Below are positions 52,036-61,636 of a stretch of 64,000 bases of DNA, piece by piece; positions within the stretch are counted from its first letter, which is position 1; every line of letters starts with the position of its first letter. The notes under the pieces are model-generated. The model searched no databases, was not told the origin of the DNA, and saw only the letters and a program-made list of their open reading frames with translations. The translations under genes were made by a program, and so were the position numbers. Origin of the DNA: Plutella xylostella (Eukaryota > Arthropoda > Insecta > Lepidoptera > Plutellidae); assembly GCF_932276165.1 (NCBI RefSeq), contig NC_063991.1, forward strand, positions 10,001 through 74,000, read 5' to 3'.

Positions 52036-53128
52036 TCATCATATTGACATGATTCCCATTGTCATAGTTCCATGGCCTGCCAAAATAATTAGAGTTATTA
52101 CCTGGATAGCGCTGCTGGTAGTAGGCACCTCCCCGGTGCTGCTGGTAGCCCCCGCGGCCGCGCTGCTGGCCCGGGTGTCCGCGCGGCGGGCCCATGTACC
52201 CGCGCTGCGGCGGTTGCCCACGGTTGTACCCTCTCTGGTTTGTAAATACGCGTCCTCTGTAATTCCTAGAAGGTGGGTTATTATTACTCATACCCATGAT
52301 ATCTCCAGAAGATGACACTTCTTCATCTTGAGCTGCTTGTATCGCATCCTGAAGTGAGCTGAAATTACGTGCAGCAATTATTGTGCTTAACCGTCGGTTC
52401 CTCAAACCGTCGGAAAATCGTTTAATTGCCATCTTTTCGTTCAACGGCCGTAATATGGCATAGTGATCTGAATTTCCGTCAGCTTGAGAAACCGTGAGAT
52501 CCGCAAAAAGTTCTGTAATTTCCTTTCCGTATTCACTAACAGATAGTTCGTTTTGCCTAATATTCTGGAGTTTACACTGTATTGCCGTTGCTGATTTTTT
52601 CGGTAATAATAGACTTTTCATATCCAGTAACAAAGCTGACACACTTGTGTAATTTGACTCCATCTTAAGTTTAGCCGTTTGCGATAGTCGACTTTTAAGC
52701 ACAAATTGTATCAAATTAGTTTTACATTCTTGTTTTGACAAAATAGTGTTGTAATAATCAATTCCATCAATCAATTGTTTTGTATTATTCTCCTGATCTG
52801 TCATTATGGGTAATAAGGTCAAAGCGGTTTTTAAATTAAAAGTCTCCATAATTGAAGTTTCACAACATAAACTCTTAACGTCCTCAAATAAAGACTCAAA
52901 CTTCGTTGAAATATTTGTAATTAAACACAATTCCTCCTTACTTATCTGACCTAACTTGCACTCCTCGCTAAAATCGTCAATTAAAGTATTATATTCCGAT
53001 AACAAAATATTGGCTTCCTCTAATTTTTTCGTTAAAATGGAACCATGCCTTCGCTTTGCCCCTATCTTTATTAAATATGTACGAATATCTTTTAGTTTAT
53101 CATATACTCTGTTCAAGTTACATGCCAT
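51962..53128 (-). CDS. Gag of gypsy B
   Basis: 388 residues from ATG 53128, unbroken. It is helical through residue about 275, with the gag matrix/capsid-like pattern of mdg1/412-type elements, and no CCHC knuckle. Residues about 285-350 form an Arg/Gly-rich, Gln/Tyr-rich tail (RGQPPQRG, RGRGGYQQHRGG) that would bind RNA in place of zinc fingers. The pol frame overlaps the last 74 bases. This is the only complete large frame of the element. Confidence 0.85.
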   Translation of the reverse strand: MACNLNRVYDKLKDIRTYLIKIGAKRRHGSILTKKLEEANILLSEYNTLIDDFSEECKLGQISKEELCLITNISTKFESLFEDVKSLCCETSIMETFNLKTALTLLPIMTDQENNTKQLIDGIDYYNTILSKQECKTNLIQFVLKSRLSQTAKLKMESNYTSVSALLLDMKSLLLPKKSATAIQCKLQNIRQNELSVSEYGKEITELFADLTVSQADGNSDHYAILRPLNEKMAIKRFSDGLRNRRLSTIIAARNFSSLQDAIQAAQDEEVSSSGDIMGMSNNNPPSRNYRGRVFTNQRGYNRGQPPQRGYMGPPRGHPGQQRGRGGYQQHRGGAYYQQRYPGNNSNYFGRPWNYDNGNHVNMMSDDSHNTPEEQREQSSETIQFFRE

Positions 53129-53287
53129 TAAATAAGATTTTCCAATACAAGTATTAATTAACTAACTGATTACATATTATTAAGAATTAATAAGTATGAT
53201 GAATAATTATGGGGGTGGGTAATACCTTCGTAAATAAATGTATAATAATTAACTTACATACGCAATCTGACAGTCCATAAAAAAATC

Positions 53288-53803
53288 CATTTGTTAGTCG
53301 TATACCTCGAAATCAAAAAATCCTTGTAGCTTTTCACCTATTCGCATTTCGCCGCGATATCAAAATTTTTGAATAGATTTTTATTCTTGTAGTATAATTC
53401 TTGATCGCTTCTGACATTTGTCTGAAAAAAATCATAGTAAATTTACTTTCCTGCCTGCCTTCACTGTAGTCGCTTTTCACCTTGATAGATATTTGTTTTT
53501 AATGCATTATTAGGTACATATCGCGATATTTCTTTTACACTACAACAATATGCGACCCAAATAAGATGCGACATAAAATACTTACCTGCTATTCAAAATA
53601 TATGCAGCTTAATAAATAAGCTATTGATAATACATGCTACATAAAAATTTGCTACTGTTGTAAAAATCTGTTAAAAATATATGCTAGTAACAAAATATAC
53701 TACCGATATTATACGCTACAACAAAAAACGCTATCAAGGTGAAATGCGAATAGGTGAAAAGCTACAAGGAGTTTTTGATTTCGAGGTATACGACTAACAA
53801 ATG
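53288..53803. mobile_element. MITE (hAT-type) in the gypsy B leader
   Basis: A 516-bp element with about 63-bp terminal inverted repeats (CATTTGTTAGTCGTATACC...) and an 8-bp duplication AAAAAATC (53280-53287, 53804-53811). It has no coding capacity. TSD length points to hAT mobilisation. Confidence 0.85.
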
Positions 53804-53906
53804 AAAAAATCTTCCTGTTTAATCACTTTCAACTTTCAATCACTATATTGCCCATATTATTATGTTCACAATTATTATTTATTTTCGTAACACTGAACTT
53901 TAACAC

Positions 53907-54194
53907 TCAAACCGCTTCTGCTTGGCCCAACCTCCTCGTCTGGAGCGCGTGAGCACGCGCGCGGCGCTCGATCTTCCCGTTGATGCAGTCGTTCACGTAC
54001 TTTGCCAGAAAAAATGCTCCCAGAACTGCTAGCACGAACATCAGCCAGTACAAGTAATCGTTGGTCTTCGCAACGTGACCCATCAAATTTTCATTGTGCT
54101 GGATTATCTTGTTTGAATATCCTATTTGAGTGAGGATATCTTGACGATTTAGGTCCTCTACGGGAGGCCTCATTGTAGTTGCAGTGTTCCCCAT
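53907..54194 (-). CDS. Small membrane-protein ORF upstream of gag in gypsy B
   Basis: 95 residues from ATG 54194, about 120 bases after the 5' LTR. It starts MGNTAT, fitting the N-myristoylation pattern (Gly2, Thr6). The middle is polar with a heptad-like stretch, then comes one hydrophobic segment (YWLMFVLAVLGAFFLAKYV, about residues 48-66), and an Arg-rich tail (ERRARAHALQTRRLG). It is not part of gag or pol and lies on the far side of the MITE. I do not recognise a family. From memory, small ORFs before gag have been reported in mdg1/412-type elements. It may be a membrane-anchored accessory protein, or a chance ORF. Confidence 0.6.
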   Translation of the reverse strand: MGNTATTMRPPVEDLNRQDILTQIGYSNKIIQHNENLMGHVAKTNDYLYWLMFVLAVLGAFFLAKYVNDCINGKIERRARAHALQTRRLGQAEAV

Positions 54195-54300
54195 TTATAT
54201 AATTTACACAACACAATGTACGATAGTATACCACGAAGACACTATATTTTTAATGCTTCAACAATTTTTACTAGCCGACCGCATTAGGCCCGTCTCGAAT

Positions 54301-54314
54301 GGCGAGGGTCGCCA
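54301..54314 (-). promoter_or_regulatory. Primer-binding site of gypsy B
   Basis: TGGCGACCCTCGCC on the - strand directly follows the 5' LTR end (TTACA). TGGCGACC matches the 3' end of an Arg-type tRNA as used by mdg1/412-like elements; the tRNA assignment is tentative. Confidence 0.6.
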
Positions 54315-54470
54315 TGTAAGGAGGTAGGTCGGAGGCGAGTTGAAAGACGAACGGTTGATGCTGAACTAAACGTATATTGTATAAAAGTATGAGAGAGTAT
54401 ACATATGTGTTAGTAAAGATTACATGTAGGTATTATAATATAGTTGTTATAGTCTTACTTACACACTACA
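54315..54470 (-). repeat. 5' LTR of gypsy B (promoter for B)
   Basis: Identical to 47129-47284. It should contain the promoter of the element; a TATA-like TTTATACAAT is visible on the - strand about 80 bases from its start. Confidence 0.95.
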
Positions 54471-54587
54471 CCATGTCATCAATTCAATGATAACCAATTA
54501 CTACCAATTTAATGGAAGTCCGAAGCATATCTTTGTTTTTATTTTACTAACCTAGTTGTCAGATCTCAGTCTGCAATAATCTGAATT

Positions 54588-55100
54588 AACTCTACATCGA
54601 CTCTACATTGACTCTACATTGACTCTACATTGACTCTACATTGACTCTACATTGACTCTACATTGACTCTACATTGACTCTACATTGACTCTACATTGAC
54701 TCTACATTGACTCTACATTGACTCTACATTGACTCTACATTGACTCTACATTGACTCTACATTGACTCTACATTGACTCTACATTGACTCTACATTGACT
54801 CTACATTGACTCTACATTGACTCTACATTGACTCTACATTGACTCTACATTGACTCTACATTGACTCTACATTGACTCTACATTGACTCTACATTGACTC
54901 TACATTGACTCTACATTGACTCTACATTGACTCTACATTGACTCTACATTGACTCTACATTGACTCTACATTGACTCTACATTGACTCTACATTGACTCT
55001 ACATTGACTCTACATTGACTCTACATTGACTCTACATTGACTCTACATTGACTCTACATTGACTCTACATTGACTCTACATTGACTCTACATTGACTCTT
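54588..55100. repeat. Tandem array of 11-bp unit GACTCTACATT, about 46 copies, in the gypsy A leader
   Basis: An almost perfect minisatellite; only the first unit (CATCG) and the last (CTCTTTATATT) differ. It lies between the 5' LTR and gag of gypsy A, on the LTR side of the gypsy B insertion. The copy number may be under- or over-assembled. Confidence 0.95.
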
Positions 55101-55565
55101 TATATTGACCAGTCACTGTATTTGACACAACTGTTTTTTTTTTTCAGTATGTGATATGAGCACGAGCACTGCTGGTACCTACTTAAGGACTACACAGTAA
55201 ATACCAAAAATTATATTTCAACATAATGTATGTAAATAAGATTAATTAATGGCGTGGCGTCAGCCATTATCAAGTTATTGACTACTTAATATAAAAATGT
55301 AAGACTACCCTCACCAAAAAATGTTTTGATTAGCCATTTTTATAATATTGCATTGAAATTCATAAGTAATCACACTAATCAATTAATAAAATATTGAAAA
55401 ACGAACTTGATGATCACATATACTATGATCTCACACATTTTTAACGTTTGTAAACTAGTTACCACACAATGTAATGTGTTTAGCTGAAAAATCCACATAT
55501 CTCCTAACCAAAGTTTTGTACATACATAAATATAACTTTCACTGACCTTTCTCCTCGTCGCCACT
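55101..55565 (-). other. LTR-proximal leader of gypsy A with primer-binding site
   Basis: AT-rich noncoding sequence. Next to the 5' LTR the - strand reads AGTGGCGACGAGGAG, so TGGCGACGAGG, two bases from the LTR end, is the probable primer-binding site. Confidence 0.55.
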
Positions 55566-55770
55566 TGTAGGGTCTACAATTATATCGTGTATAGCTGCAC
55601 AGCACGCAAAACCTATGGCTCACTGTAACACCAAGCCGCACGTGCAGGCACACGTCCAGTCGGCTCGCCGGTCAAACACAGACTGACTCAGCCCGCCACC
55701 GACGTGCTACCTCACTACTTGTGTACATGAGACAAGGCGTTATATCTACTGTATAGATACAAACACTACA
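55566..55770 (-). repeat. 5' LTR of gypsy A
   Basis: 205 bp, identical to 41561-41765, followed by the target duplication GTAGG. Confidence 0.95.
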
Positions 55771-55802
55771 GTAGGTATAATGTTTTTTGGTTTTTGTCTT
55801 AG

Positions 55803-55911
55803 ATTTATAATTGAAGTTAATGAAAACGATGATGAAGATGAGGATGACGACGACGATGAACAAGTTCAAACAGAGAGTGAACATGAAAGTGACATGGAAA
55901 TTGATTTATAA
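55803..55911 (+). pseudogene. Acidic C-terminal exon of the same DDE transposase remnant
   Basis: After the acceptor TTTGTCTTAG (ending 55802) the frame reads FIIEVNEN followed by a run of Asp/Glu and ends EIDL-TAA at 55911, with AATAAA directly after. Such acidic tails are common at the end of this transposase family. The phase matches the donor at 41436. Before gypsy A inserted, the intron would have been about 150 bases long. Confidence 0.6.
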
Positions 55912-57549
55912 AATAAAACACTTTTACAAAAATAAATTCAAATTGGTAGATATTCTGAAGGTAAACATCCAAATTTAAATGCTGTCAAACTATAAATTTT
56001 AAGCTAAATATGACATTTACGGGAACACTCATAGAATAAAATTTTACTTACGTCAGAAATAGTTACAAGCTATCGCGAGATTAATCCGGGCACACTTTTC
56101 TACGTGTGTAGCATGTCGTGCTACCTCGCCCCCGCCACTTCTTTCACCCCGCAAGGAGGGTCGCCAAGTAACTTGCCACGAGCAAAATAAATATCTTCCT
56201 TCAAAGTTGACAATGATATAGTACGAGTAACTAAGTAGGTACAGCATTATTTTGTTTCCATAAGTTTATGAGTGCAATATTTACCAAACTGCATACACGT
56301 TAGATGAAGAGAATAATATTAAATTCAAAGATTTATATTTTATGCTTAAAATGCCATCTATTGGCCGTTTCCAATATTACGACGGCCATCGATTGTGCAT
56401 CGAATAGATAGATGTCATTGCATTCATCCATAGATAGTGGTGCCACCTAGAAACCGCTTAACGAAACGTATAGCGCCATCTAGAATCCGCTTAAATTTTC
56501 AAGCTTTTTTATGGCTACGATTCTGTACTATGACATTGTCATTCTATTGTACTTGTTATTCTATGGTACAACCATGGAAGTAATAATACAACGTTGTATT
56601 ATTACTTCCATGGGTACAACTCAGACAACGCCATCTATTTCTCCAAAAATGAAAACTTTTTTCTTTTTAACAAACGGCTCATTTCAATGAATATGACAAA
56701 ATATTGAGTGAAGTGTGAGTGAATGATTCACACAATGCTTGATTTATGAATGGTCTGTTAGATTTTCGTCATGGGACTCATCCAATTAAAAGGGTATTAA
56801 TCCTTAAACGAGTCGTCAGCAAATCCATGATTTAGACTGTAACTAACAGAATCATGACAAACCAGGTCTAAGACAGCTTTGTACCATTTATGACATCATA
56901 CGTCCCCTAGAATGCAGCTCATAAAAAACGACAGGCCGGATGCCATCGATTGGTCGATTTTGGAACTTTTAAACGTAAAAAGAAAATCTCCCTTTCTAAT
57001 CACTTCAGCGAAAACTACGGGCTAGAGACTCTAGCACTCGTGTTGAATGTTGTCCTTAAGGGCTTCTTGAGACATGAGGTTTTTCACATTTTTTAATTTA
57101 TTGAATTATAGGTAAGAATTAATACATAAAAACGAGCTTAACAAGCAAACAATAATCCTCGCAGGATTGTGCGCAGCACCTTCATTCTGCGTTATAATTT
57201 ATAAACAATTAAAAACTTGTATCTATTAGTAGGTATCTATCTATTTGAAAGCATAGCAAGCAACAATAAGCCGTTTTCCTTGACAGCTGTCAGTTGAGTT
57301 ATTGGGTAAGCCGATAGATGGCGTGAAAACGTAGTGTACCAACTGTCAAAAATTACATAGAGAGCAAAGAGTACTAAACTCAGAATAAGAACTCACTAGT
57401 TGTGGTGGTGGTAGCGCGAGCCACAGGCCTTCCGAGGTGATATGTGGCTTGGGATAGTGCTAAGTATTCTGTGAATAGTTCTACCCGCGCGTGAACAGAT
57501 TTGCTATTTTTATTTATGTAGGATCCCAAAGAAATACTTTCAAGACAAG
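55912..57549. other. Intergenic DNA with dispersed repeat scraps
   Basis: No gene is seen. It holds the inverted partner of the 40609 repeat (56105-56190), a perfect 42-bp palindrome (56572-56613) and a repeat of about 75 bases (56613-56690, GACAACGCCATCTATTTCTCC) that recurs at 58616-58688. Several GCGCCATCTAG-type words typical of lepidopteran repeats are present. Confidence 0.5.
56572..56613. repeat. Perfect 42-bp palindrome
   Basis: CCATGGAAGTAATAATACAA then CG then its exact complement; the symmetry stops at the next base on each side. It could extrude as a cruciform or be a solo fold-back end of a small element. Confidence 0.9.
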
Positions 57550-57722
57550 ATGAGAATGTGTGCCGTCGCAACTTGTAAAAATATAGGAAATCATAAATTT
57601 CCAAATGATGAAAGCCAAGCGCAACAATGGATTAAGACGACTCGGAAAAATGTGCGAAATATTTATTGGAAACTGCGAAAACATTCATGGTTGCGTTCGG
57701 ATCATTTCCTACCAAGTGATTT
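57550..57722 (+). pseudogene. Partial THAP-type zinc finger ORF
   Basis: From ATG 57550: CAVATCKN, then FPND, a conserved Trp (QQWIK) and LRSDHFLPSDF, which follow the THAP order C-x4-C ... FP ... W ... C-x2-H-F. The third Cys appears replaced by Arg (LRSDHF), so zinc binding would be impaired. After residue 58 the frame runs into a Ser-coding TCATCATCATC tail of an inserted RTE fragment. THAP domains occur in P-element-type transposases and in host DNA-binding proteins; I cannot tell which this was. Confidence 0.5.
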
Positions 57723-58110
57723 TCCTTCATCATCATCATCATCAGCCTATAGCAGTCCGCTGCTGGACGTAGGCCTCTCCCAAAGCACGCCACTGTATGC
57801 GATCTTTAGCTTTCCGCATCCAATCATAACCAGTCACCTTTCGCAAGTCGTCACCCCATCTAGCCGGAGAGCGTCCCACACTACGTTTGGCTAGTCGCGG
57901 CCTCCACTCCAGACACGTTTACCCCATCGGTCATCGGTTCTTCGACAGATGTGAAAAGCCCACTGCCACTTAAGCTTACTAACTCGGTGAGCTATGGCCT
58001 ATGTCGGTGACTTTAGTTCTCTGTCGGATTACTTCCTTCCGGATGCGATCTTTCAGAGAGACACCAAGCATAGCTCTTTACATAGCTCGCTGAGTGACTT
58101 TCAGTTTGTG
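57723..58110 (-). mobile_element. RTE-type LINE fragment, 3' end
   Basis: On the - strand it encodes a decayed C-terminus of an RTE reverse transcriptase (KDRIRKEVIRQRTKVTDI, and the typical GHV..R..DDRWGKR..W and RP..RW regions in shifted frames), ending in a (GAT)n-type tail at 57723-57740. The word CCTATAGCAGTCCGCTGCTG on the + strand is a very common lepidopteran repeat. It interrupts the THAP ORF. Confidence 0.65.
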
Positions 58111-58730
58111 AACCACTCCCATAGGTCATAACTGGTAGGACACACTGATCAATTCATTCAGGTAAGTAAAATCATTCGCGGTAATGTAAATTGACCATTG
58201 TTACATATATATATATATATTATGTAGGTAGCAATCTAACATAAGCACTCAAACAGGTAGGTAGAGTTGCCCAACATGAACATGACCCATCATGTAGGCT
58301 TGGGTTTAAATTCATTAAAAAGGATTTGAGCGGCATGTAGAGGTACTTATAGTTTTTCACATTTTATATGCACTAGGCTGCTTGCTCAGTCAGTACCTAC
58401 CTACACTTATATTTATCATATAATCTTAATTTATTATTTATCACTTGCTGTGGCAAACAAAGAAGAATAGGACAATGCGGTTCCTTCAATATTTTCTTGG
58501 ACTACACAGTTGCGTCTACTTCATAGAGAAAATATAAATAATGTACTCTGTGAATACTACTCACAGAATAAGATGTGAGCTTATACAAAATCTGTGTCTT
58601 CTGAGGGTTTGACAGTTGGTACAACTTAGACAACGCCATCTATTTCTCCAAAAATGAACTTCTTTTTTTTTAACAAACGCCTCATTATGTAGATATCGTA
58701 AGTAGGTAAACTTTATATTAATATTTATGT
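58111..58730. other. Intergenic, repeat scraps only
   Basis: A short (TA)n at 58208-58220 and the second copy of the GACAACGCCATCTATTTCTCC repeat (58616-58688). Nothing else is recognised. Confidence 0.5.
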
Positions 58731-58745
58731 TTTACTGTAGATGGC

Positions 58746-60194
58746 CTGAGAAACGAAAAAAGCCCGGGTCCCGATGACATCATAAATGAGGCACTAAAAA
58801 TCGGAGAAACTGTACTGGCTGGAGCATTTTGCAAACTTTTCAATATGATATTACTTAGTACAGAAACACCTTCACAGTGGAGCCAATCCGACATAATACT
58901 TATTTACAAAAAGGGAGATCCAAGCAACATTTCGAACTACAGACCAATCAGCTTAATGCCAAGCACCTATAAGCTATTTTCCAAATGCATTCTGAAAAGA
59001 ATATCGAAAATCATCGATCAATGTCAACCTATCGAACAAGCAGGATTTCGAAGTGGCTATTCTACTATAGATCATATTCACGTAGTAAGCATATTAATAG
59101 AAAGATACAAAGAATACAACACACCACTCTACATCGCATTTGTCGATTACAGAAAGGCATTCGACTCTCTGTCACACGATGCTATCTGGGCTGCGTTAGA
59201 ACATCATGGAATAGATAACACTTACATTAAAATATTGAAAAACATCTATAAAAATTGCCAGAGTAAAGTAAGACTAGAGAAGTCTGGGCCAAGCTTCAGT
59301 ATAGACAGAGGAGTCAGACAAGGGGACCCATTATCACCAAAGCTGTTCATAGCAGTGCTCGAGCTGGTCATGAGAAAGGTCCTGGTCCACTGGCAAACAA
59401 AGGGAGTAAAAATAAACCAAAACCGGCTTACTCACCTCAGATTCGCCGACGATATAGTATTGTTTGCAAAATCCGCTAAAGACCTTGAATTGATGATCCA
59501 GACCCTTCATAACGAAAGCAAGAAAGTGGGACTCCTGATGAATCTTGATAAGACTAAGCTGCTAACAAACGACACGAAGCAAGCAGTACAGGTGGACTCG
59601 AATACTATCGAGTATGTTGAAGAATATCTCTACCTTGGGAAAATGGTATCTTTTAGAGAAGTAGATAAAGAAGAGATCAACAGACGCATACAGATAGCAT
59701 GGAGAAAGTTCTGGTCCCTAAAAGAAGTGCTGAAGGGCAACCTACCGATGCAACTGAAAAAGACTGTAATGGATACGTGTATCCTTCCATCACTGACGTA
59801 CGGTTGTCAGGCGTGGACCATTACCCAAGAAAGTGCAAAGAAACTCGCCACCTGCCAAAGATCAATGGAACGCAGCATCCTTAGAATACGTCTCAAAGAC
59901 AAAATAAGGAATGTAGAGATTCGTGACAAAACTAAAATAACGGATGTCTTGCATCACATTACAAAAATGAAATGGAAGTGGGCTGGACATGTGGCACGCA
60001 TAGATGACGACAGATGGACAAGGAGAGTCACAGTGTGGAGAGGCCCAGAAGGTGGCCAGCGTAAGAAAGGGCGACCTCACAAGCGATGGGCTGACGATAT
60101 CGTGGCGGTTGCGGGCAAAGAATGGCTCACGAAGGCAAGAGACCGGGAAGCATGGCACAGTTTGGAGGAGGCCTACACCCGAAAGGGCGCGTAA
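58746..60194 (+). pseudogene. RTE reverse transcriptase, 5'-truncated but otherwise open
   Basis: 483 codons open from the truncation point to TAA: RT from NEKSPGPDDI, YRPISLMPSTYKLFSK, QAGFRSGYST, FVDYRKAFDSL, RQGDPLSPKLF, and the catalytic FADD near 59448, then the RTE C-terminus (WKWAGHVARIDDDRWTRR, KKGRPHKRWADD, REAWHSLEEAYT). The APE endonuclease and the first RT motif are absent because of truncation, so this copy is inactive although no stop or frameshift is present. Confidence 0.88.
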
Positions 60195-60337
60195 CAACTA
60201 CCTATATTTAATTTAGATTTAAATAGAACTAACTCTTAATTTTAAGTTACTACTAACACAACAATTTAAGCACTACTTTTTTGAATGTTTCTTTCTAAGT
60301 TACGCAATAAAGGCTATTTTAATTTAATTTAATTTAA
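58746..60337 (+). mobile_element. RTE-type LINE, 5'-truncated, with 15-bp target duplication
   Basis: Flanked by TTTACTGTAGATGGC at 58731-58745 and 60338-60352. The 3' end is AATAAAGGC... followed by four TTTAA-type units, as usual for RTE elements that end in short tandem repeats and not poly(A). The perfect duplication shows a fairly recent insertion. Confidence 0.92.
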
Positions 60338-60352
60338 TTTACTGTAGATGGC

Positions 60353-61366
60353 GCTAGTAATTCCTTCAAACAATGACCACCACTATTTTTTGCATCTGGC
60401 AGCCCTTATTCTGCCATACATTTATCATTCATTCATTCCAAGTATTATTTACTCTATGATTCTATGATTCATTCATTTCATTTCATTCGTTCATTACTGT
60501 CTTTCTTGTGGCGTTTTCTTTTTGTGTTTTTGTAGTTTTTCCGTGTGAAAGTGATCGTTTTCAAGTTAAATACAGTGCAATTGTGCTAATATTTGTAGGA
60601 AATCTTCCTGCTATCTGTTCAGACCTTTGACGACACCTGCAAAGCAGGTATATTGTCAAATACAGCCGTGTTTGAAATCGTGATTGTTCCGATCCATGGG
60701 CGTCAGGTTTTGCCTTTTGGGTTGGGTTTGTAAATAGGTAGTATATACGGGTAATTTGGAAGCTCTTATAAACATAATGCTCAACGTATTCATGATTCAA
60801 TTGATTAACGGTACCGAGAATAATATTTGTTCAAGTTGATAATACCACATTCATAGCAGCATGAGTCACAATCACAACACCAAGTTATGTACTATATTCT
60901 TAGATTAACGGTATAGGTAGGTACTAACAAGATCGAGTGTCTGTGCAAAGGACACATCCCGACAAATAACACCCCACTTCTACCACTTCTATTTTTAATT
61001 ACTTAGTTTAGTTAGAAGATTTGTGCCCTTATTCACTTGGTACACTGGCTGTCATTAAGTTAACTTGGGTTTGACAGTACTTAAACAAAATGCAGGCAGT
61101 TTTGTGCTTTGGTTTTACAAAACCAAAGCACTACAGTTCATATATTTGTTAATGTAAGCATGCAAAAGAAGATGGGCAGACATGTTTTGAGTTTGAGGCT
61201 GGTTGTGGTACTATCAACCCAAAACTAAGAGGCAAATCTTGACTTTTTGTCTCAACAGAAAGTCAAGTTGTATCACAATGTTAGTTGCAAGCCTTGTGTA
61301 AACTGCCAGAGGAACTAACATTCCCATTCCCACTTCACACATGCCAACATGTTCTCCCGCCGGCAG
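60353..61366 (+). other. Upstream region / 5' noncoding part of alpha-Cat
   Basis: No coding sequence is seen. Around 60520-60590 the sequence (TTTTCCGTGTGAAAGTG, then AATACAGTGCAATTG) has the look of an insect transcribed leader, but no clear promoter or donor can be fixed. A perfect hairpin with 13-bp arms lies at 61104-61131. Confidence 0.35.
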
Positions 61367-61377
61367 TCCCGGCCAGC

Positions 61378-61528
61378 ATGGCGGACAACTACTCGACGCT
61401 GACCCTCAAGTGGGACCCGAAGACGCTGGAGATCCGCACGGCGTCCGTGGAGCGCACGCTGGAGCCGCTGGTGGTGCAGGTCACCACGCTTGTCAACAGC
61501 AAGGACAAGCCCGGCAAGAAGAAGCGAC
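61378..61528 (+). CDS. alpha-Cat: alpha-catenin, first coding exon
   Basis: ATG 61378 opens MADNYSTLTLKWDPK, followed by LEIRTASVERTLEPLVVQVT, the conserved N-terminus of alpha-catenin, which binds beta-catenin (Armadillo) and links cadherin junctions to actin. 50 codons plus one base, then the donor AC|GTGAGT at 61529. A polypyrimidine stretch and CCGGCAG before 61367 suggest that an acceptor precedes this exon and that a noncoding first exon lies upstream. GC-rich synonymous sites contrast with the AT-rich surroundings. Only about the first 99 residues of a roughly 900-residue protein lie in the window. Confidence 0.93.
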
Positions 61529-61636
61529 GTGAGTGATTCTTAACCTCTCTATACTATTCTAATCTTAAGTTGCCTGTAAGGGATTGCTCTTAGCCATAAG
61601 GTCGCCTATTGTGCATTACTTCTAGTCTATAATGTA

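Larger units (their letters stand above)
47129..54470 (-). mobile_element. Gypsy-type LTR retrotransposon B (mdg1/412-like) nested in the leader of gypsy A
   Basis: Identical 156-bp LTRs and a 4-bp duplication CCAT (47125-47128, 54471-54474). On the - strand: 5' LTR, primer-binding site, small ORF, MITE, gag with an RGG-rich tail, protease-RT-RNase H-integrase, purine tract, 3' LTR. No env gene fits in the 160 bases after pol. Assignment to the mdg1/412 lineage rests on gag without zinc knuckles and an Arg-tRNA-type binding site. Confidence 0.9.
41561..55770 (-). mobile_element. Gypsy-type LTR retrotransposon A with nested insertions
   Basis: Bounded by identical 205-bp LTRs and a 5-bp target duplication GTAGG (41556-41560 and 55771-55775). 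On the - strand the order is 5' LTR, leader with tandem repeats, gag-protease-RT, RNase H, integrase, 3' LTR. About 5.4 kb is the element itself; the rest is gypsy B (47129-54470) in the leader and a hAT element (43471-44960) in pol. The RT lacks its catalytic core, so this copy could not move on its own. Confidence 0.92.

Noticed and set aside
54588..55100. CRISPR-like array
   Set aside because: The 11-bp units are contiguous with no spacers, in a eukaryotic retrotransposon leader.
58200..58225. (TA)n run as a regulatory element
   Set aside because: A short simple repeat without context; such runs are frequent in this AT-rich genome.
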